This document shows positions 8,839 through 17,675 of a DNA stretch of 64,000 bases, one piece after another. Under the pieces are notes generated by a model, which saw only the letters and a program-made list of their open reading frames with translations, had not been told where the DNA came from and did not search any database. A program made the translations under genes and the position numbers. Every line of letters begins with the position of its first letter. Within the stretch, counting starts at the first letter, position 1. Origin of the DNA: Planctomycetota bacterium. GTDB lineage: Bacteria; Planctomycetota; B15-G4; SIAN01. The stretch spans positions 62,001-126,000 of the forward strand of contig JANQQL010000019.1 in assembly GCA_028289345.1 (NCBI GenBank), given 5' to 3'.

Positions 8839-10938
8839 CTACCCCCCCTGAGTCGCATTCATCGCGTTCGACTGCAACTCATACAGCCGTCGGTACACCC
8901 CGCCATCGCCTTCCATCAGATCGCCGTGGGTGCCCTTCTCGACAATGCGTCCGTCTTCGAGAACAACGATGCGGTCGCAGTCGTGCACGGTGGAGAGGCG
9001 ATGAGCAATCATGATGACGGTGCGGTTCTTCATGAGGGTGCGCAGGGCGTTTTGCACTTGGGCTTCGGACTCGGAGTCGAGGGCGGAGGTGGCCTCGTCG
9101 AGGATGAGGATTGGAGGATTGCGGAGCAGGGCGCGGGCGATGGCGATGCGTTGACGCTCGCCACCGGAGAGCGAGTGGCCCTTTTCTCCGAGGAGGGTGT
9201 CGTAGCCTTCGGGGAGCTTTTCGACGAAGTGGTGGGCGTTGGCGGCTTTGGCCGCCTCGATGATGTCCTCGCGGCTCGCGTCGGGACGGCCATAGGCGAT
9301 GTTGTCTGCGACCGAGTCTCGGAACAGCAGGGTCTCTTGGGTCACGATGCCGATTTGGCTGCGCAGGGATTCCAAGGTGACTTCACGCAGGTCATGACCA
9401 TCGATGGTGATGCGCCCCCGCTTCGGGTCGAAGAACCGGGGTAAGAGGTCGGCGATGGTGCTCTTGCCTGCACCACTCGGCCCAACCAGCGCGACTCGTT
9501 CGCCTTTCTTGATGGTGAGGCGAATGCGCTCCAGGGTGAGTTCGTCGGAACGATGGCGGAAGGACACGCCTTCGTAGCGAATCGCCTTCCGGAACGGCGG
9601 CAACTCGACGGCACCTTCCTGGTCGGCGATGTCCGGTTCCACGGCAAGAAGAGTCGAAATCCGATCCACGGCGGAGAGGCCGATGTGCACGTCATTGAGC
9701 TGCTTGCTGATGACCCGCATGGAAGCCATGGCCCGTCCCAGCGCCGCAATGATGATCATGAAAGACGGGGCACTGATTTGTCCGGACAGGACTTTCTGAC
9801 CACCGACGACGATGACGGCCCCGACCCCCAAGGCCGCAATCACGGGGACAATGGCTTCGGCTCCGGCGCGCAGCCGGCGGATCTTCAGGATGTGCTTCAG
9901 GTGGAGATCGTTGGCCGCCTTGAAGCGTTCGTACTCCCGCTCTTCTCCTCCGAATGCCTTGACCACTCGTTGTCCGTTCAGGGCCTCGGTCAGGAAGGTG
10001 TAGATCTCTGCCATGCCCGCCTGGCTGGCTTTGTTGCCCTTGCGAATGCGGCGGCCCGCGACCTGAATCGGGATCATGCCCACGGCGATGATGCCACCCA
10101 CGACGAAGATGAAGTGGCCGTGCTCCATGATGATGAACGCCACCAGGGCCACGAAGGAGAAGAACTCGCGGAGGATGCGGACCGTCACCTGGGTCAAGAA
10201 GCGCCCGAACAACGTCATGTCGTGGGTGATTCTCGAGATCAACTTTGCGGAATGGTTCGATTGATGGAAGCGGATCGACATGCCCATGATGTGTTGGAAC
10301 ACATGGAGGCGGAGATCCATCACCACTCGCCGACTGGCCGTCGCCATGAGGACTGCTTGGAAGTACTTGCAAAAGCCTTCCAAAACGACCGCCAGCACCA
10401 GGACGGCGGCAATCACGTACAGGCCGCTGATCTTGCGGGACTCCTGCTCAGCCGTGAGTGCGCCGTGAGCCGGGTGGTCGTGAGCTTCCGTGCGGATGAC
10501 AAAGGACTTGTCGGAGGATGGTTCCGCCGGGGTCTCCTCCCCGGCTTCTGCGGGGGCCTCTTCTCCTCGGTCGAGGTACCGCGAAAGCCACTCGCTCTCG
10601 GCAGACTCGTCGGCTTTGCTCACCACCAGATCGGTGGCACACTCGGGGCAGGCGTGGGTTTCCGACTGGGTCGTTCCCATCATGCTGGCCAGCCCCTGCT
10701 TCATGATCCAGAGCTGGCTGGCAAGCAGAACGCCGGCGGCGGCGGCGAGCACGATCGAGAGGGCGATCTTGACGCGGTACGGTTTGACGAACCGCATGAG
10801 CTTCTTGTAGGACCGCCAGTCGGAACGGGACATGACCACGAACATGTCCTTCACCTTGGACTTGCTGCGGTCCTTCTCGCGCCGCTTGTCGATGGCCTCG
10901 AGATCGGTCGCTTCGGAGATCTTCTCGGATGGTTTCAA
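8839..10938 (-). CDS. MsbA-like ABC exporter (fused membrane and ATPase domains)
   Basis: This is a half-transporter of up to 699 residues that would work as a homodimer exporting lipid, lipid A precursor or peptide across the inner membrane. The six-helix exporter domain is followed by an ATPase domain with every motif: Walker A GPSGAGKST, signature LSGGERQR, Walker B ILILDEATSALD and H-loop IAHRLST. The first helix begins near residue 55. Between helices 1 and 2 there is an unusually long acidic insertion of about 90 residues containing 'HACPEC', where MsbA has only a short loop. The start is uncertain: the TTG at 10938 has no ribosome site, while an ATG at 10845 (residue 32) follows AAGGTGAAGG. 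Substrate cannot be told from sequence. Confidence 0.88.
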   Translation of the reverse strand: MKPSEKISEATDLEAIDKRREKDRSKSKVKDMFVVMSRSDWRSYKKLMRFVKPYRVKIALSIVLAAAAGVLLASQLWIMKQGLASMMGTTQSETHACPECATDLVVSKADESAESEWLSRYLDRGEEAPAEAGEETPAEPSSDKSFVIRTEAHDHPAHGALTAEQESRKISGLYVIAAVLVLAVVLEGFCKYFQAVLMATASRRVVMDLRLHVFQHIMGMSIRFHQSNHSAKLISRITHDMTLFGRFLTQVTVRILREFFSFVALVAFIIMEHGHFIFVVGGIIAVGMIPIQVAGRRIRKGNKASQAGMAEIYTFLTEALNGQRVVKAFGGEEREYERFKAANDLHLKHILKIRRLRAGAEAIVPVIAALGVGAVIVVGGQKVLSGQISAPSFMIIIAALGRAMASMRVISKQLNDVHIGLSAVDRISTLLAVEPDIADQEGAVELPPFRKAIRYEGVSFRHRSDELTLERIRLTIKKGERVALVGPSGAGKSTIADLLPRFFDPKRGRITIDGHDLREVTLESLRSQIGIVTQETLLFRDSVADNIAYGRPDASREDIIEAAKAANAHHFVEKLPEGYDTLLGEKGHSLSGGERQRIAIARALLRNPPILILDEATSALDSESEAQVQNALRTLMKNRTVIMIAHRLSTVHDCDRIVVLEDGRIVEKGTHGDLMEGDGGVYRRLYELQSNAMNATQGG

Positions 10939-11180
10939 GGAGAGGCGGGCCTCGGGTTGCTCCGGAAAGGACGGAGTCGGGAGCGTAGTTAGAGATCCGC
11001 ACAGCCTACCAAACCAGAGGACCCGAAGGAGGCATCCCGAGCGGACGCCGCTCGAAAAGAGAGGGTGCTGGGGAGGGCGACAGATTCGCGATCTCGAAGG
11101 TTGCGTGCCCTCGGATGACTGGTGATCCCGCGTCCTGTGCGATGATGGGGCCGCCCCCTTCCATGGGTCCGGAGATTGAG

Positions 11181-12491
11181 ATGACCTCGTCTGTCTTGCT
11201 GGCGCTGATGCTTCCGTGGATGGCTTCCGTTGCCGAGCCGCCGTCCGTCGGCCAGCCGTTTCCGCTTCTCGAGTTTCCCCTCCTTGGGGAAGACCGATTG
11301 ACCACTCTCGAAGAGTTCGAAGGGACCAAGGTCCTGTTGATTCAGTTCGCGTCCTGGTGAGCAGGCTGCCGACGAACCGTGCCCGGGTGGTACGAACGCG
11401 TGCAGGAGTTGCAACTCGACTACGACGTGGAGTTGGTCGGACTCATTCAAGAGCAGCATCCAGAGCGTTGCTCCTTGTTCTTGCAGTGGAAGGAGATGGA
11501 CTTTCCGATTCTCGTGGATCGAGTGAACGAGATCGGCGTCTCGGCCGTGCCGCTGTTGTGGGCCATCGATGAAGGCGGAGTGGTGCGGGCGGTCCGTCCC
11601 GACTTCGATTGGATCCGCGACGAGTTCCTCGAAACCGAGTACGAGATTCCCGACGATCGAGAGCTGTTAGACACGGATCCGGTGATCGCCGCGTTTCATG
11701 AAGGCGAATGGAGCGAAGCCATCGAAAGCTGGTCGAGGGAGGAAGACTCTTCCGGAGTCACCTCGTTCCGCTTGGGATGCGCGTACCGAGCGCGCTACGA
11801 CTCGGATTCCCGACAACCGGGGGACTTCCAAAGCGCGGTCGCGGCCTGGACCCGTGCCATCGACTTGGACCCGAACAACTACATCTGGCGCCGGCGCATT
11901 CAGCAGTACGGCCCGCGCATGGAGAAGCCCTATCCTTTCTACGACTGGATCGAAGTGGCTCGCCAAGAGATCCAGGCACGCGGCGAGGATCCGGTGACGC
12001 TTCCCGTGGAGCCTCGCGGCGCCGAGTTGGCGTTGCCGGCCCAACAGTTTTCCTCCGCCTCGGATTCGGAGCTGCCGGATCCGGAAGGCAAGGTGGATCG
12101 CGACGATCGCTGGATCGCCGTGGAAGCCGTGGTCACGCCTTCGCCGGTGGTGGCTGGGCAGTCCGCACGGATTTCGTTGTCATTCCGGCCCAACTCGGCA
12201 GACGACGTGCACTGGACCAACGACGCGGGACCGCTGCAAGCCGTGGTGCAGATGCCGGAGGGTTGGCAATCCACCGAAGGTTTGATGACGGCGGTGGTGC
12301 CCGCGGATCAAGCGACTTCGGCGGAGTCCCGAGTTCTCGACTTGGAAGTGCTGGTGCCGGAGGCGTTGTCGTCGTCGTCGGTGGCGCTTCCCGCCTACGC
12401 CCTGTACTTCGTTTGCCAGGGGGCGGAGGGGAGTTGCGTGTACCGCCGCCAGGATTTCTCGGTCTCGATTCCGGTCCGCGCCGCGAACTGA
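11181..12491 (+). CDS. Candidate selenoprotein: secreted thioredoxin-fold protein with U-x-x-C motif
   Basis: Two open frames in the same phase are separated by one TGA (11358-11360). Read as selenocysteine, they form a continuous 436-residue protein. The ATG at 11181 has GGAG 6 bases upstream and gives a signal peptide ('SSVLLALMLPWMASVAE'). A thioredoxin/TlpA-like domain follows: 'LTTLEEFEGTKVLLIQFASW', then U60-A-G-C63, then 'RRTVPGWYERVQ', and later the cis-Pro loop region 'VSAVPLLWAIDEGGVVRAV'. U60 falls exactly on the first redox-active Cys of C-x-x-C. Codons downstream of the TGA continue the fold, so this is not simple decay. A SECIS-like hairpin lies at 11378-11394. After residue 165 come a TPR-like helical segment ('AVAAWTRAIDLDPNN') and a beta-rich C-terminal domain. 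A conventional gene caller would start at the GTG at 11379 and lose the active site. The alternative is a one-base sequencing error or a nonsense mutation. Confidence 0.75.
11378..11394 (+). promoter_or_regulatory. SECIS-like hairpin downstream of the in-frame TGA
   Basis: CGTGCC pairs with GGTACG (one G-T wobble) around the loop CGGGT. The loop begins 24 bases after the TGA and has G at its second position. The published bacterial SECIS model asks for a short stem-loop with a G in the first two loop positions, about 16-37 bases after the UGA. This fits, although such small hairpins also occur by chance in GC-rich DNA. Confidence 0.55.
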
Positions 12492-12696
12492 AGGGGATTG
12501 GTGCTATCTGCTTCGCGGAGGACGGACGGAACTCAGACTCACTCGTTCGCTCGCGATGAATCATTCGAGGACTCCCCCGACACAGCCGGCACTCGCCTCC
12601 CTGCGAAGTGCGCGTCTCCTTGGCTCAAGCCTTGTCCGTGGTGGACGCGTGCTGTGGAAGGAGAGCGTCGCTGGGAGGGCCGGAGGCCTGACTTGC

Positions 12697-13950
12697 TTGA
12701 CAAGGATCGTCCGAGGAATGCCGCTGATCGGGGCGGTGGCCTGCGGCGGTGTTCCGACGGACACCCCACCGGCCGTCGAGGTGGGAGCTCACGGGCATGA
12801 ATCGAATGTCACGGGGCTCGGTGCAGTCCAAGGATCACGGTTGCCGCTCGAGTTGGGTTCTTCCCCGGGTTCGCTGGAAGATCCTGGCCGAGCAGAGGTC
12901 GTGCAGATCGCTTGCGTTCACGGCCGTCCACGCTTCTCCGCGACGTTGCACTCGCCAAGCCGGCGCTTGAATGACCTTTCGAAGCGCTTCGTTGTGATCT
13001 TGTACGGGGAAGCGTCTCATCCGATTCGCTCCTGGGTCTTGGAAGCAGGGGGATTCCTGCTGGTCGTGGAAGGCGAAGGACTGCATGCGGTCGAAGACGT
13101 GCCGCTCTGGTCAGCCCGTCGATTCGGGATTGCGAGTGAAGCGCACGGGGTTTGGATTGCCGATTCCCCGATCGCGGATCCAACGGTCGCCAAGGTCTCT
13201 GCTCCCTGGTGTGTGACGGAGCAAGTGGACCCGACGTTGGTGCAAACGATGCGCGCCAAGACCTGGGGCGTTCGCGCCGCGGCGTGGAACGAAACCGCCT
13301 CGCGTTTCCTCGAGAGGGTGCAAGATCGAGGCATTTACACGCGGATGTGGGAGACCACCGAACCGGAAGAAGACCGACGCCATTGGGCGCCGTTTCTAGA
13401 AGCCTTGCAGTCTTGGGAGGAGCCGCGGATCCGATTGCGATCCCGAACCACGCGGTGGCGAGGGAGTGAACTCCAGCTGCGGCTAGCTTCAAACGAGCGG
13501 CGACTTCCCGAGTGGTGGGACGCGGAGTTTATGAGGTTGCGGTTCGCCGACGCTCGTTCCCTGGGAGCCGCGGAGGAATGGGCGGTGTTGGATGCCTGGA
13601 AGGACCGCTTGTTGAGCGAGGGGCTCGAGGAGTTCTTCATTCGTTGGGGGGAGCGAGTGGCCATTGCTGCCGGTCCGACCGATGATTCCGCGTTCCGGTT
13701 CCCGTTTCCCGTGGCAGGCGGCGCCGATCGCGTCGATGTCAAAGAAGGAGCGCTGGTGGTGGTTCCTGGACGAGAAGAAACCACCCTGGCGGTGGCCTGT
13801 CTCGGCAGGACCGCCCAGCGCGCCGGCCAGTCCGCGCTGCAGATCCTCGATTGGTTGGAAGGACGCAGCGAGGAACGCCCCCCCGTGGCAGGTTGGATCT
13901 TGAGGCGTACTTCGCGAGGCCTGCACTGGGTGCCCCTGGCAGATCGCTGA
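12697..13950 (+). CDS. Putative lipoprotein of unknown function
   Basis: The frame is open from 12556. The TTG at 12697 is preferred because GGAGG lies 10 bases before it and it begins a compact lipoprotein signal ('TRIVRGMPLIGAVACGG'), which the longer form would bury. The product then has about 417 residues. The mature part is soluble, with a Trp- and Arg-rich helical middle ('RRLPEWWDAEFMRLRFADA') and a beta-rich end ('VDVKEGALVVVPGREETTLA'). I recognise no domain. It starts 205 bp after the candidate selenoprotein on the same strand. Confidence 0.6.
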   Translation: MTRIVRGMPLIGAVACGGVPTDTPPAVEVGAHGHESNVTGLGAVQGSRLPLELGSSPGSLEDPGRAEVVQIACVHGRPRFSATLHSPSRRLNDLSKRFVVILYGEASHPIRSWVLEAGGFLLVVEGEGLHAVEDVPLWSARRFGIASEAHGVWIADSPIADPTVAKVSAPWCVTEQVDPTLVQTMRAKTWGVRAAAWNETASRFLERVQDRGIYTRMWETTEPEEDRRHWAPFLEALQSWEEPRIRLRSRTTRWRGSELQLRLASNERRLPEWWDAEFMRLRFADARSLGAAEEWAVLDAWKDRLLSEGLEEFFIRWGERVAIAAGPTDDSAFRFPFPVAGGADRVDVKEGALVVVPGREETTLAVACLGRTAQRAGQSALQILDWLEGRSEERPPVAGWILRRTSRGLHWVPLADR

Positions 13951-14119
13951 GCGGTTTCTCGGTCACGAGTGCACCGTGTCGTCGATGACGCGGAAGCGAC
14001 CTGCGAAGGACTCCGAGGTCCTCGAGAGCAAGCGCTGCGCCACCACCCACGGGGCCGCCGAACGAGAAAAAGCGGTGTCCCACGGGGCGAATTTGTCGTA
14101 GATCCTTCCAGCCTCGAGG

Positions 14120-15766
14120 ATGGATGGAAGGCCCCGTTCCGTGTGGAAGAAACTCCTGGTCGTCTTGGTGTTGGTCGCGGCGTTGGCCGCGTTCTTCGCT
14201 CTTGGGCTGGGAGAATTCCTGAGCTTCGAGTCCCTGCAAGACCAGAAGGGCGCCCTGCAGGATTACGCCCGCGACCATCGCAGCGCCACCATTGCCCTGT
14301 TCGGGGGAGCCTATGTGGTGATGGCGGCCCTGTCTCTCCCCGGTGCCGCCATCATGACCATCGCGGCGGGCGTGATCTTCGGGTTGGTGCTGGGGACCCT
14401 GGTGGTGTCGTTCAGCAGCACGATCGGAGCCACCCTCGCCTTTCTCGTTTCGCGTTCCCTGCTTCGAGACACCATCCAGAGCCGTTTCGGAAGCAATCTC
14501 ACCGCGATCAACGAGGGCATTCGCCGAGAGGGCGCCTTTTACTTGTTCAGTCTGCGCCTGATTCCGCTGTTTCCTTTCTTCGTGATCAATCTGGTGTTCG
14601 GGTTGACTCCCATTCGCACGTCAACCTTCTACTGGGTCAGCCAGCTGGGAATGCTGGGGGGGACCGCGGTGTACGTCAATGCGGGGACTCAGCTGAGTCA
14701 GCTCTCTTCGCCGGCTGGGATCTTGTCTCCCGGTTTGCTCGGGTCCTTCGTGCTGATCGGCCTCTTCCCATTGTTTACTCGCAAGGTCCTGGAATCTTGG
14801 AAGCGTCGGAGAGCAGGTGATTCGATGTCGATCGAAGGAGATGAGACGGGACCAGAGCGGAGTCGTTCCGGTGGTTTCCGAGGGCGCGCGGCTCGAGGCG
14901 CGATGCTGCTGGGGCTGTTGCTCGCGGTGGCAGTCGTCGTGGGATGGCGGGCGGTCACGGTCGTCGGAGCCGCTCCCTCCACTGGCGAAAGACCGCCGGA
15001 GTTGTTCCCGGACACTTGCTCCGACAGCTTCGCGGCTGTTCTCTCTCGTTTCGTAGACGATCGCGGCTTCGTCGATTACGAACAGCTGGCGAAAGACCGC
15101 TCGGAGCTCGACAACTACACGCGGAGCATCGCCTACTTGGACCCCGCTTCCTATGAGGAATGGGATCAAGAGCAACAGCTCGCGTTTTGGTGCAATGCCT
15201 ACAACGCGTGGACACTCCAAGTCATCGTCGAAAACTTTCCCATCTCGCGCTCACTCTACGGCACTTTGCAGGGAGCTCCGGCCAACAGCATTCGGCAGAT
15301 CCCATGGGTGTGGGACAAGCTGCCCGTTCAGGTGATGGGGGAGTCGATGACCCTCGGACACATTGAACATGGAATCTTGCGCCAAGACTTCGTCGAACCG
15401 CGCATCCACATGGCAATCAACTGCGCGTCGGTGGGGTGTCCTCCGCTGCGGAACGAACCCTTCGACTCCGGCCGGTGGGAAGCTCAGCTCGTCGATCAAA
15501 CCCGCCGATTCTTGGACGACCCCTCCAAGTTTCGAATCGATCGAGAGGCAGGCGTCGTGTTCCTTTCTCCGATCTTCTTGTGGTTCGGCGAGGACTTCGT
15601 GAAGTCTCATCTGCCAGCGGACGGTTTTGGTGACCGCGAGGCGCCGATGCGGGCCGTCCTGGCTTTCGCAGCGGCTTCTCTCCCCGACGAAGATTCGACG
15701 TTCTTGAGAAGTGGCGCTTTCGAGGTTCGCAAGCTCGACTACGACTGGTCTCTGAACGAGCAGTGA
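14120..15766 (+). CDS. VTT/DedA-type membrane protein fused to a DUF547 domain
   Basis: The 548-residue product combines two families. Residues 1-230 form a VTT (TVP38/TMEM64, SNARE-associated) membrane domain with the characteristic segments 'LSLPGAAIMTIAAGVIFG' and 'LRLIPLFPFFVINLVFGLTP'. Related proteins are thought to move phospholipids or other lipids across the membrane. After a basic linker and one more hydrophobic helix (about 262-283), residues 300-548 are a DUF547 domain: 'FWCNAYNAWTLQVIVENFP', 'LGHIEHGILR', 'HMAINCASVGCPPLRNE'. DUF547 proteins are transglutaminase-like in fold and of unknown function. The extra helix would place DUF547 in the periplasm. Fusion suggests that the two domains work together. 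Confidence 0.85.
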   Translation: MDGRPRSVWKKLLVVLVLVAALAAFFALGLGEFLSFESLQDQKGALQDYARDHRSATIALFGGAYVVMAALSLPGAAIMTIAAGVIFGLVLGTLVVSFSSTIGATLAFLVSRSLLRDTIQSRFGSNLTAINEGIRREGAFYLFSLRLIPLFPFFVINLVFGLTPIRTSTFYWVSQLGMLGGTAVYVNAGTQLSQLSSPAGILSPGLLGSFVLIGLFPLFTRKVLESWKRRRAGDSMSIEGDETGPERSRSGGFRGRAARGAMLLGLLLAVAVVVGWRAVTVVGAAPSTGERPPELFPDTCSDSFAAVLSRFVDDRGFVDYEQLAKDRSELDNYTRSIAYLDPASYEEWDQEQQLAFWCNAYNAWTLQVIVENFPISRSLYGTLQGAPANSIRQIPWVWDKLPVQVMGESMTLGHIEHGILRQDFVEPRIHMAINCASVGCPPLRNEPFDSGRWEAQLVDQTRRFLDDPSKFRIDREAGVVFLSPIFLWFGEDFVKSHLPADGFGDREAPMRAVLAFAAASLPDEDSTFLRSGAFEVRKLDYDWSLNEQ

Positions 15767-15996
15767 GGACCGTCCTCGTCGCCTGATGCTCTGCTTGCCC
15801 GGACGCGGCCAACTGCGAACGGGCGGAGTCCCCTCCGGCATTGTCATTTCGACCGTCTCATCCTCCGGAGATCTCCAAAGCGCTCTTGCGGGGAGATCGC
15901 CGTCGGTTCTCGCAGGAGCGCCTTGGCCCGGCCCTGGTGGGTTGGGCGGGAACTCGAAGAGGCGCCGTCTGCCGATATCAAGTCCAGACTCTTGGA

Positions 15997-16024
15997 TAAA
16001 TATTCAGATAGTGGCTTGTATTTA
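15997..16024 (+). promoter_or_regulatory. AT-rich inverted repeat before the ArsR-like gene
   Basis: In otherwise GC-rich DNA, about 55 bases before the ArsR-like gene turn AT-rich. They contain TAAATA (15997-16002) and its reverse complement TATTTA (16019-16024), 16 bases apart. This could be the operator and promoter of the regulator, since ArsR-family proteins bind such AT-rich inverted repeats in their own promoters. The assignment is inference; I could not fit a clean -35/-10 pair. Confidence 0.35.
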
Positions 16025-16051
16025 AATCAAAAGTAGATAGTTTTTTGAACA

Positions 16052-16657
16052 ATGAGTCCTCCTTCCCCCCAACGCAAATCGCTGACAATCCGCCGAGAGG
16101 ACCAGCGTCGGGCGTTCGCGTCCCCTCTCCGCATGGAGCTGATGGGGCTGTTCGTCGACCGCGAGCCTCTCTCCGTGGCGGACATGGCGGAGCGGATGGG
16201 CCGGCCGGCTTCCGCGATTCACTACCACGTTCGCGTGCTCGAGGATGCGGGGCTCTTGCAGAAGCAAGGCGAGCGACCCAAGAGTCGACGGCCCGAAGCG
16301 CTCTATCTGCCGGTGGCCGACGTGTTCCTTTTGGAGCAAGGAGACGCCGGCTCCAAGAACACCAGCGATGCGGCCATGAAAACGATGACGGCGGCTTTGC
16401 GCATGGCCGAACGAGACATGCAAGCCGCCTTGCAGGATCCGAATGCTAAGAGCGAAGGACCCCATCGAAACGTGCTGGGGATCCGATTTCACTGCCGCCT
16501 CTCGAAGAAGGAGCTGGCCGAGCTGAATCGGCATTTGCGCGGGATCGACAAGATGCTGGCCCAGTCGCAGAAACGGAGCCGGCCGGCTCCCGATGATGCC
16601 TTCGTTTCTCTGACCATGGCTCTCGCACCCCTTCGCAACCGGGAGACTTCTCCATGA
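16052..16657 (+). CDS. ArsR-like winged-helix transcription regulator
   Basis: The product has 201 residues. Residues 18-75 form a winged helix-turn-helix: 'SPLRMELMGLFVDREPLSVA' followed by 'MAERMGRPASAIHYHVRVLE', the recognition helix, then 'DAGLLQKQGERP' into the wing. The remainder is helical and charged, and could form a dimerisation or ligand-binding region. No arsenic-type metal-binding cysteines are present, so a metal sensor is unlikely. The stop overlaps the start of the CPBP protease by four bases (ATGA), so the pair is translationally coupled and the regulator probably controls this operon. Confidence 0.8.
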   Translation: MSPPSPQRKSLTIRREDQRRAFASPLRMELMGLFVDREPLSVADMAERMGRPASAIHYHVRVLEDAGLLQKQGERPKSRRPEALYLPVADVFLLEQGDAGSKNTSDAAMKTMTAALRMAERDMQAALQDPNAKSEGPHRNVLGIRFHCRLSKKELAELNRHLRGIDKMLAQSQKRSRPAPDDAFVSLTMALAPLRNRETSP

Positions 16658-17388
16658 CTCTCCACTGGATCGACCACTTGTTCATCGTCCTGCTGGTGGC
16701 CGTGTTTCCCGTGTTCGATTTTTTTGTGATGCGGCGATACGCAGCTCGCATCGACTCGGGAGAAACGGATCTCAAGGCGAAGCTCTATCGCAAGGTCCTG
16801 GTGGAAGAGTGGCTCGCGGTGGGTGTGTTGGTTGGCACGTGGGCTTTCCTTGGGCGGCCAGCTCGTGAACTGGGCCTGGTCCCTCAATGGGGATGGGAGA
16901 TGGCGGTGGGGAGCGGGGTTGCAGCGGCCATTTGCGTCGCGGTCACGCTTCAATGGAAAGCGATCCAATCCAGCCCGGAGAACCAAGCCAAGGTTCATGA
17001 GCAAATTGCCGGACTGTCGTTTCTTCTCCCCACGACCCCGGATCAGCGTCGTGCCTACGATTGGATGGCGGTCACGGCAGGAGTTTGTGAAGAAGTACTA
17101 TTTCGAGGCTTCGTCATGGCCTATCTGATGGCCGCATTGCCCGTTTCAGTGTGGACCGCGGCGTTGGCCTCGGCGGCTGTTTTTGGCATCGCCCATACCT
17201 ACCAGGGGCTTTCGGGGATTGTGCGCACCGCTCTTTTGGGGCTCGTCGTCGCGTTGCTCTACGCGGGAACCGGTTCGATCTGGGCTTCGGTGATTGTTCA
17301 TGCCGTGATCGACTTGACGAGCGGGCGAGTCATGAGCTCGCTTCCTCGCAACGGCGGAAGATTGGCGGCGGAGATGACCGGCCCGTAG
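16654..17388 (+). CDS. CPBP-family intramembrane metalloprotease
   Basis: The 244-residue polytopic protein carries all three motifs of the CAAX/CPBP (Rce1-like) family in order: 'CEEVLFRGF' (EExxxR, about residues 145-150), 'FGIAHTYQG' (FxxxH) and 'ASVIVHAVIDL' (HxxxD). These place Glu and His at the membrane active site. In bacteria the family cleaves membrane or secreted proteins and gives self-immunity to peptides; the actual substrate is unknown. It is coupled by a 4-base overlap to the ArsR-like regulator. Confidence 0.87.
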   Translation: MTLHWIDHLFIVLLVAVFPVFDFFVMRRYAARIDSGETDLKAKLYRKVLVEEWLAVGVLVGTWAFLGRPARELGLVPQWGWEMAVGSGVAAAICVAVTLQWKAIQSSPENQAKVHEQIAGLSFLLPTTPDQRRAYDWMAVTAGVCEEVLFRGFVMAYLMAALPVSVWTAALASAAVFGIAHTYQGLSGIVRTALLGLVVALLYAGTGSIWASVIVHAVIDLTSGRVMSSLPRNGGRLAAEMTGP

Positions 17389-17675
17389 GCGGGGAAAAGG
17401 TCTTTTGGCCTTCACGAGCCATGGCTGGGGGAAGTCGACGTCACCGACCACGCCCAACCGCTGAAAGCGTCAACCAGCGCCGTTAATGGTGCGTGACCCG
17501 CGCGAAATGGGGCGAAGCGACAACCCCATTCGACAGGCGAGATTCTCACGACCGAGGGGTCAGAATTCTCCGGTGGTCAGATTGCGCGGACATCAGGGGT
17601 GACTGGTCAATCCTCGGCTACCTAGAGTGCTCGGTCTCGCCGGGAGAACCGCAGAACCGGAGTCCCCAGATCAAG

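Noticed and set aside
9553..10992. Long plus-strand open frame opposite the ABC exporter gene
   Set aside because: It is His/Asp/Gly-rich nonsense antisense to a gene with all ABC motifs.
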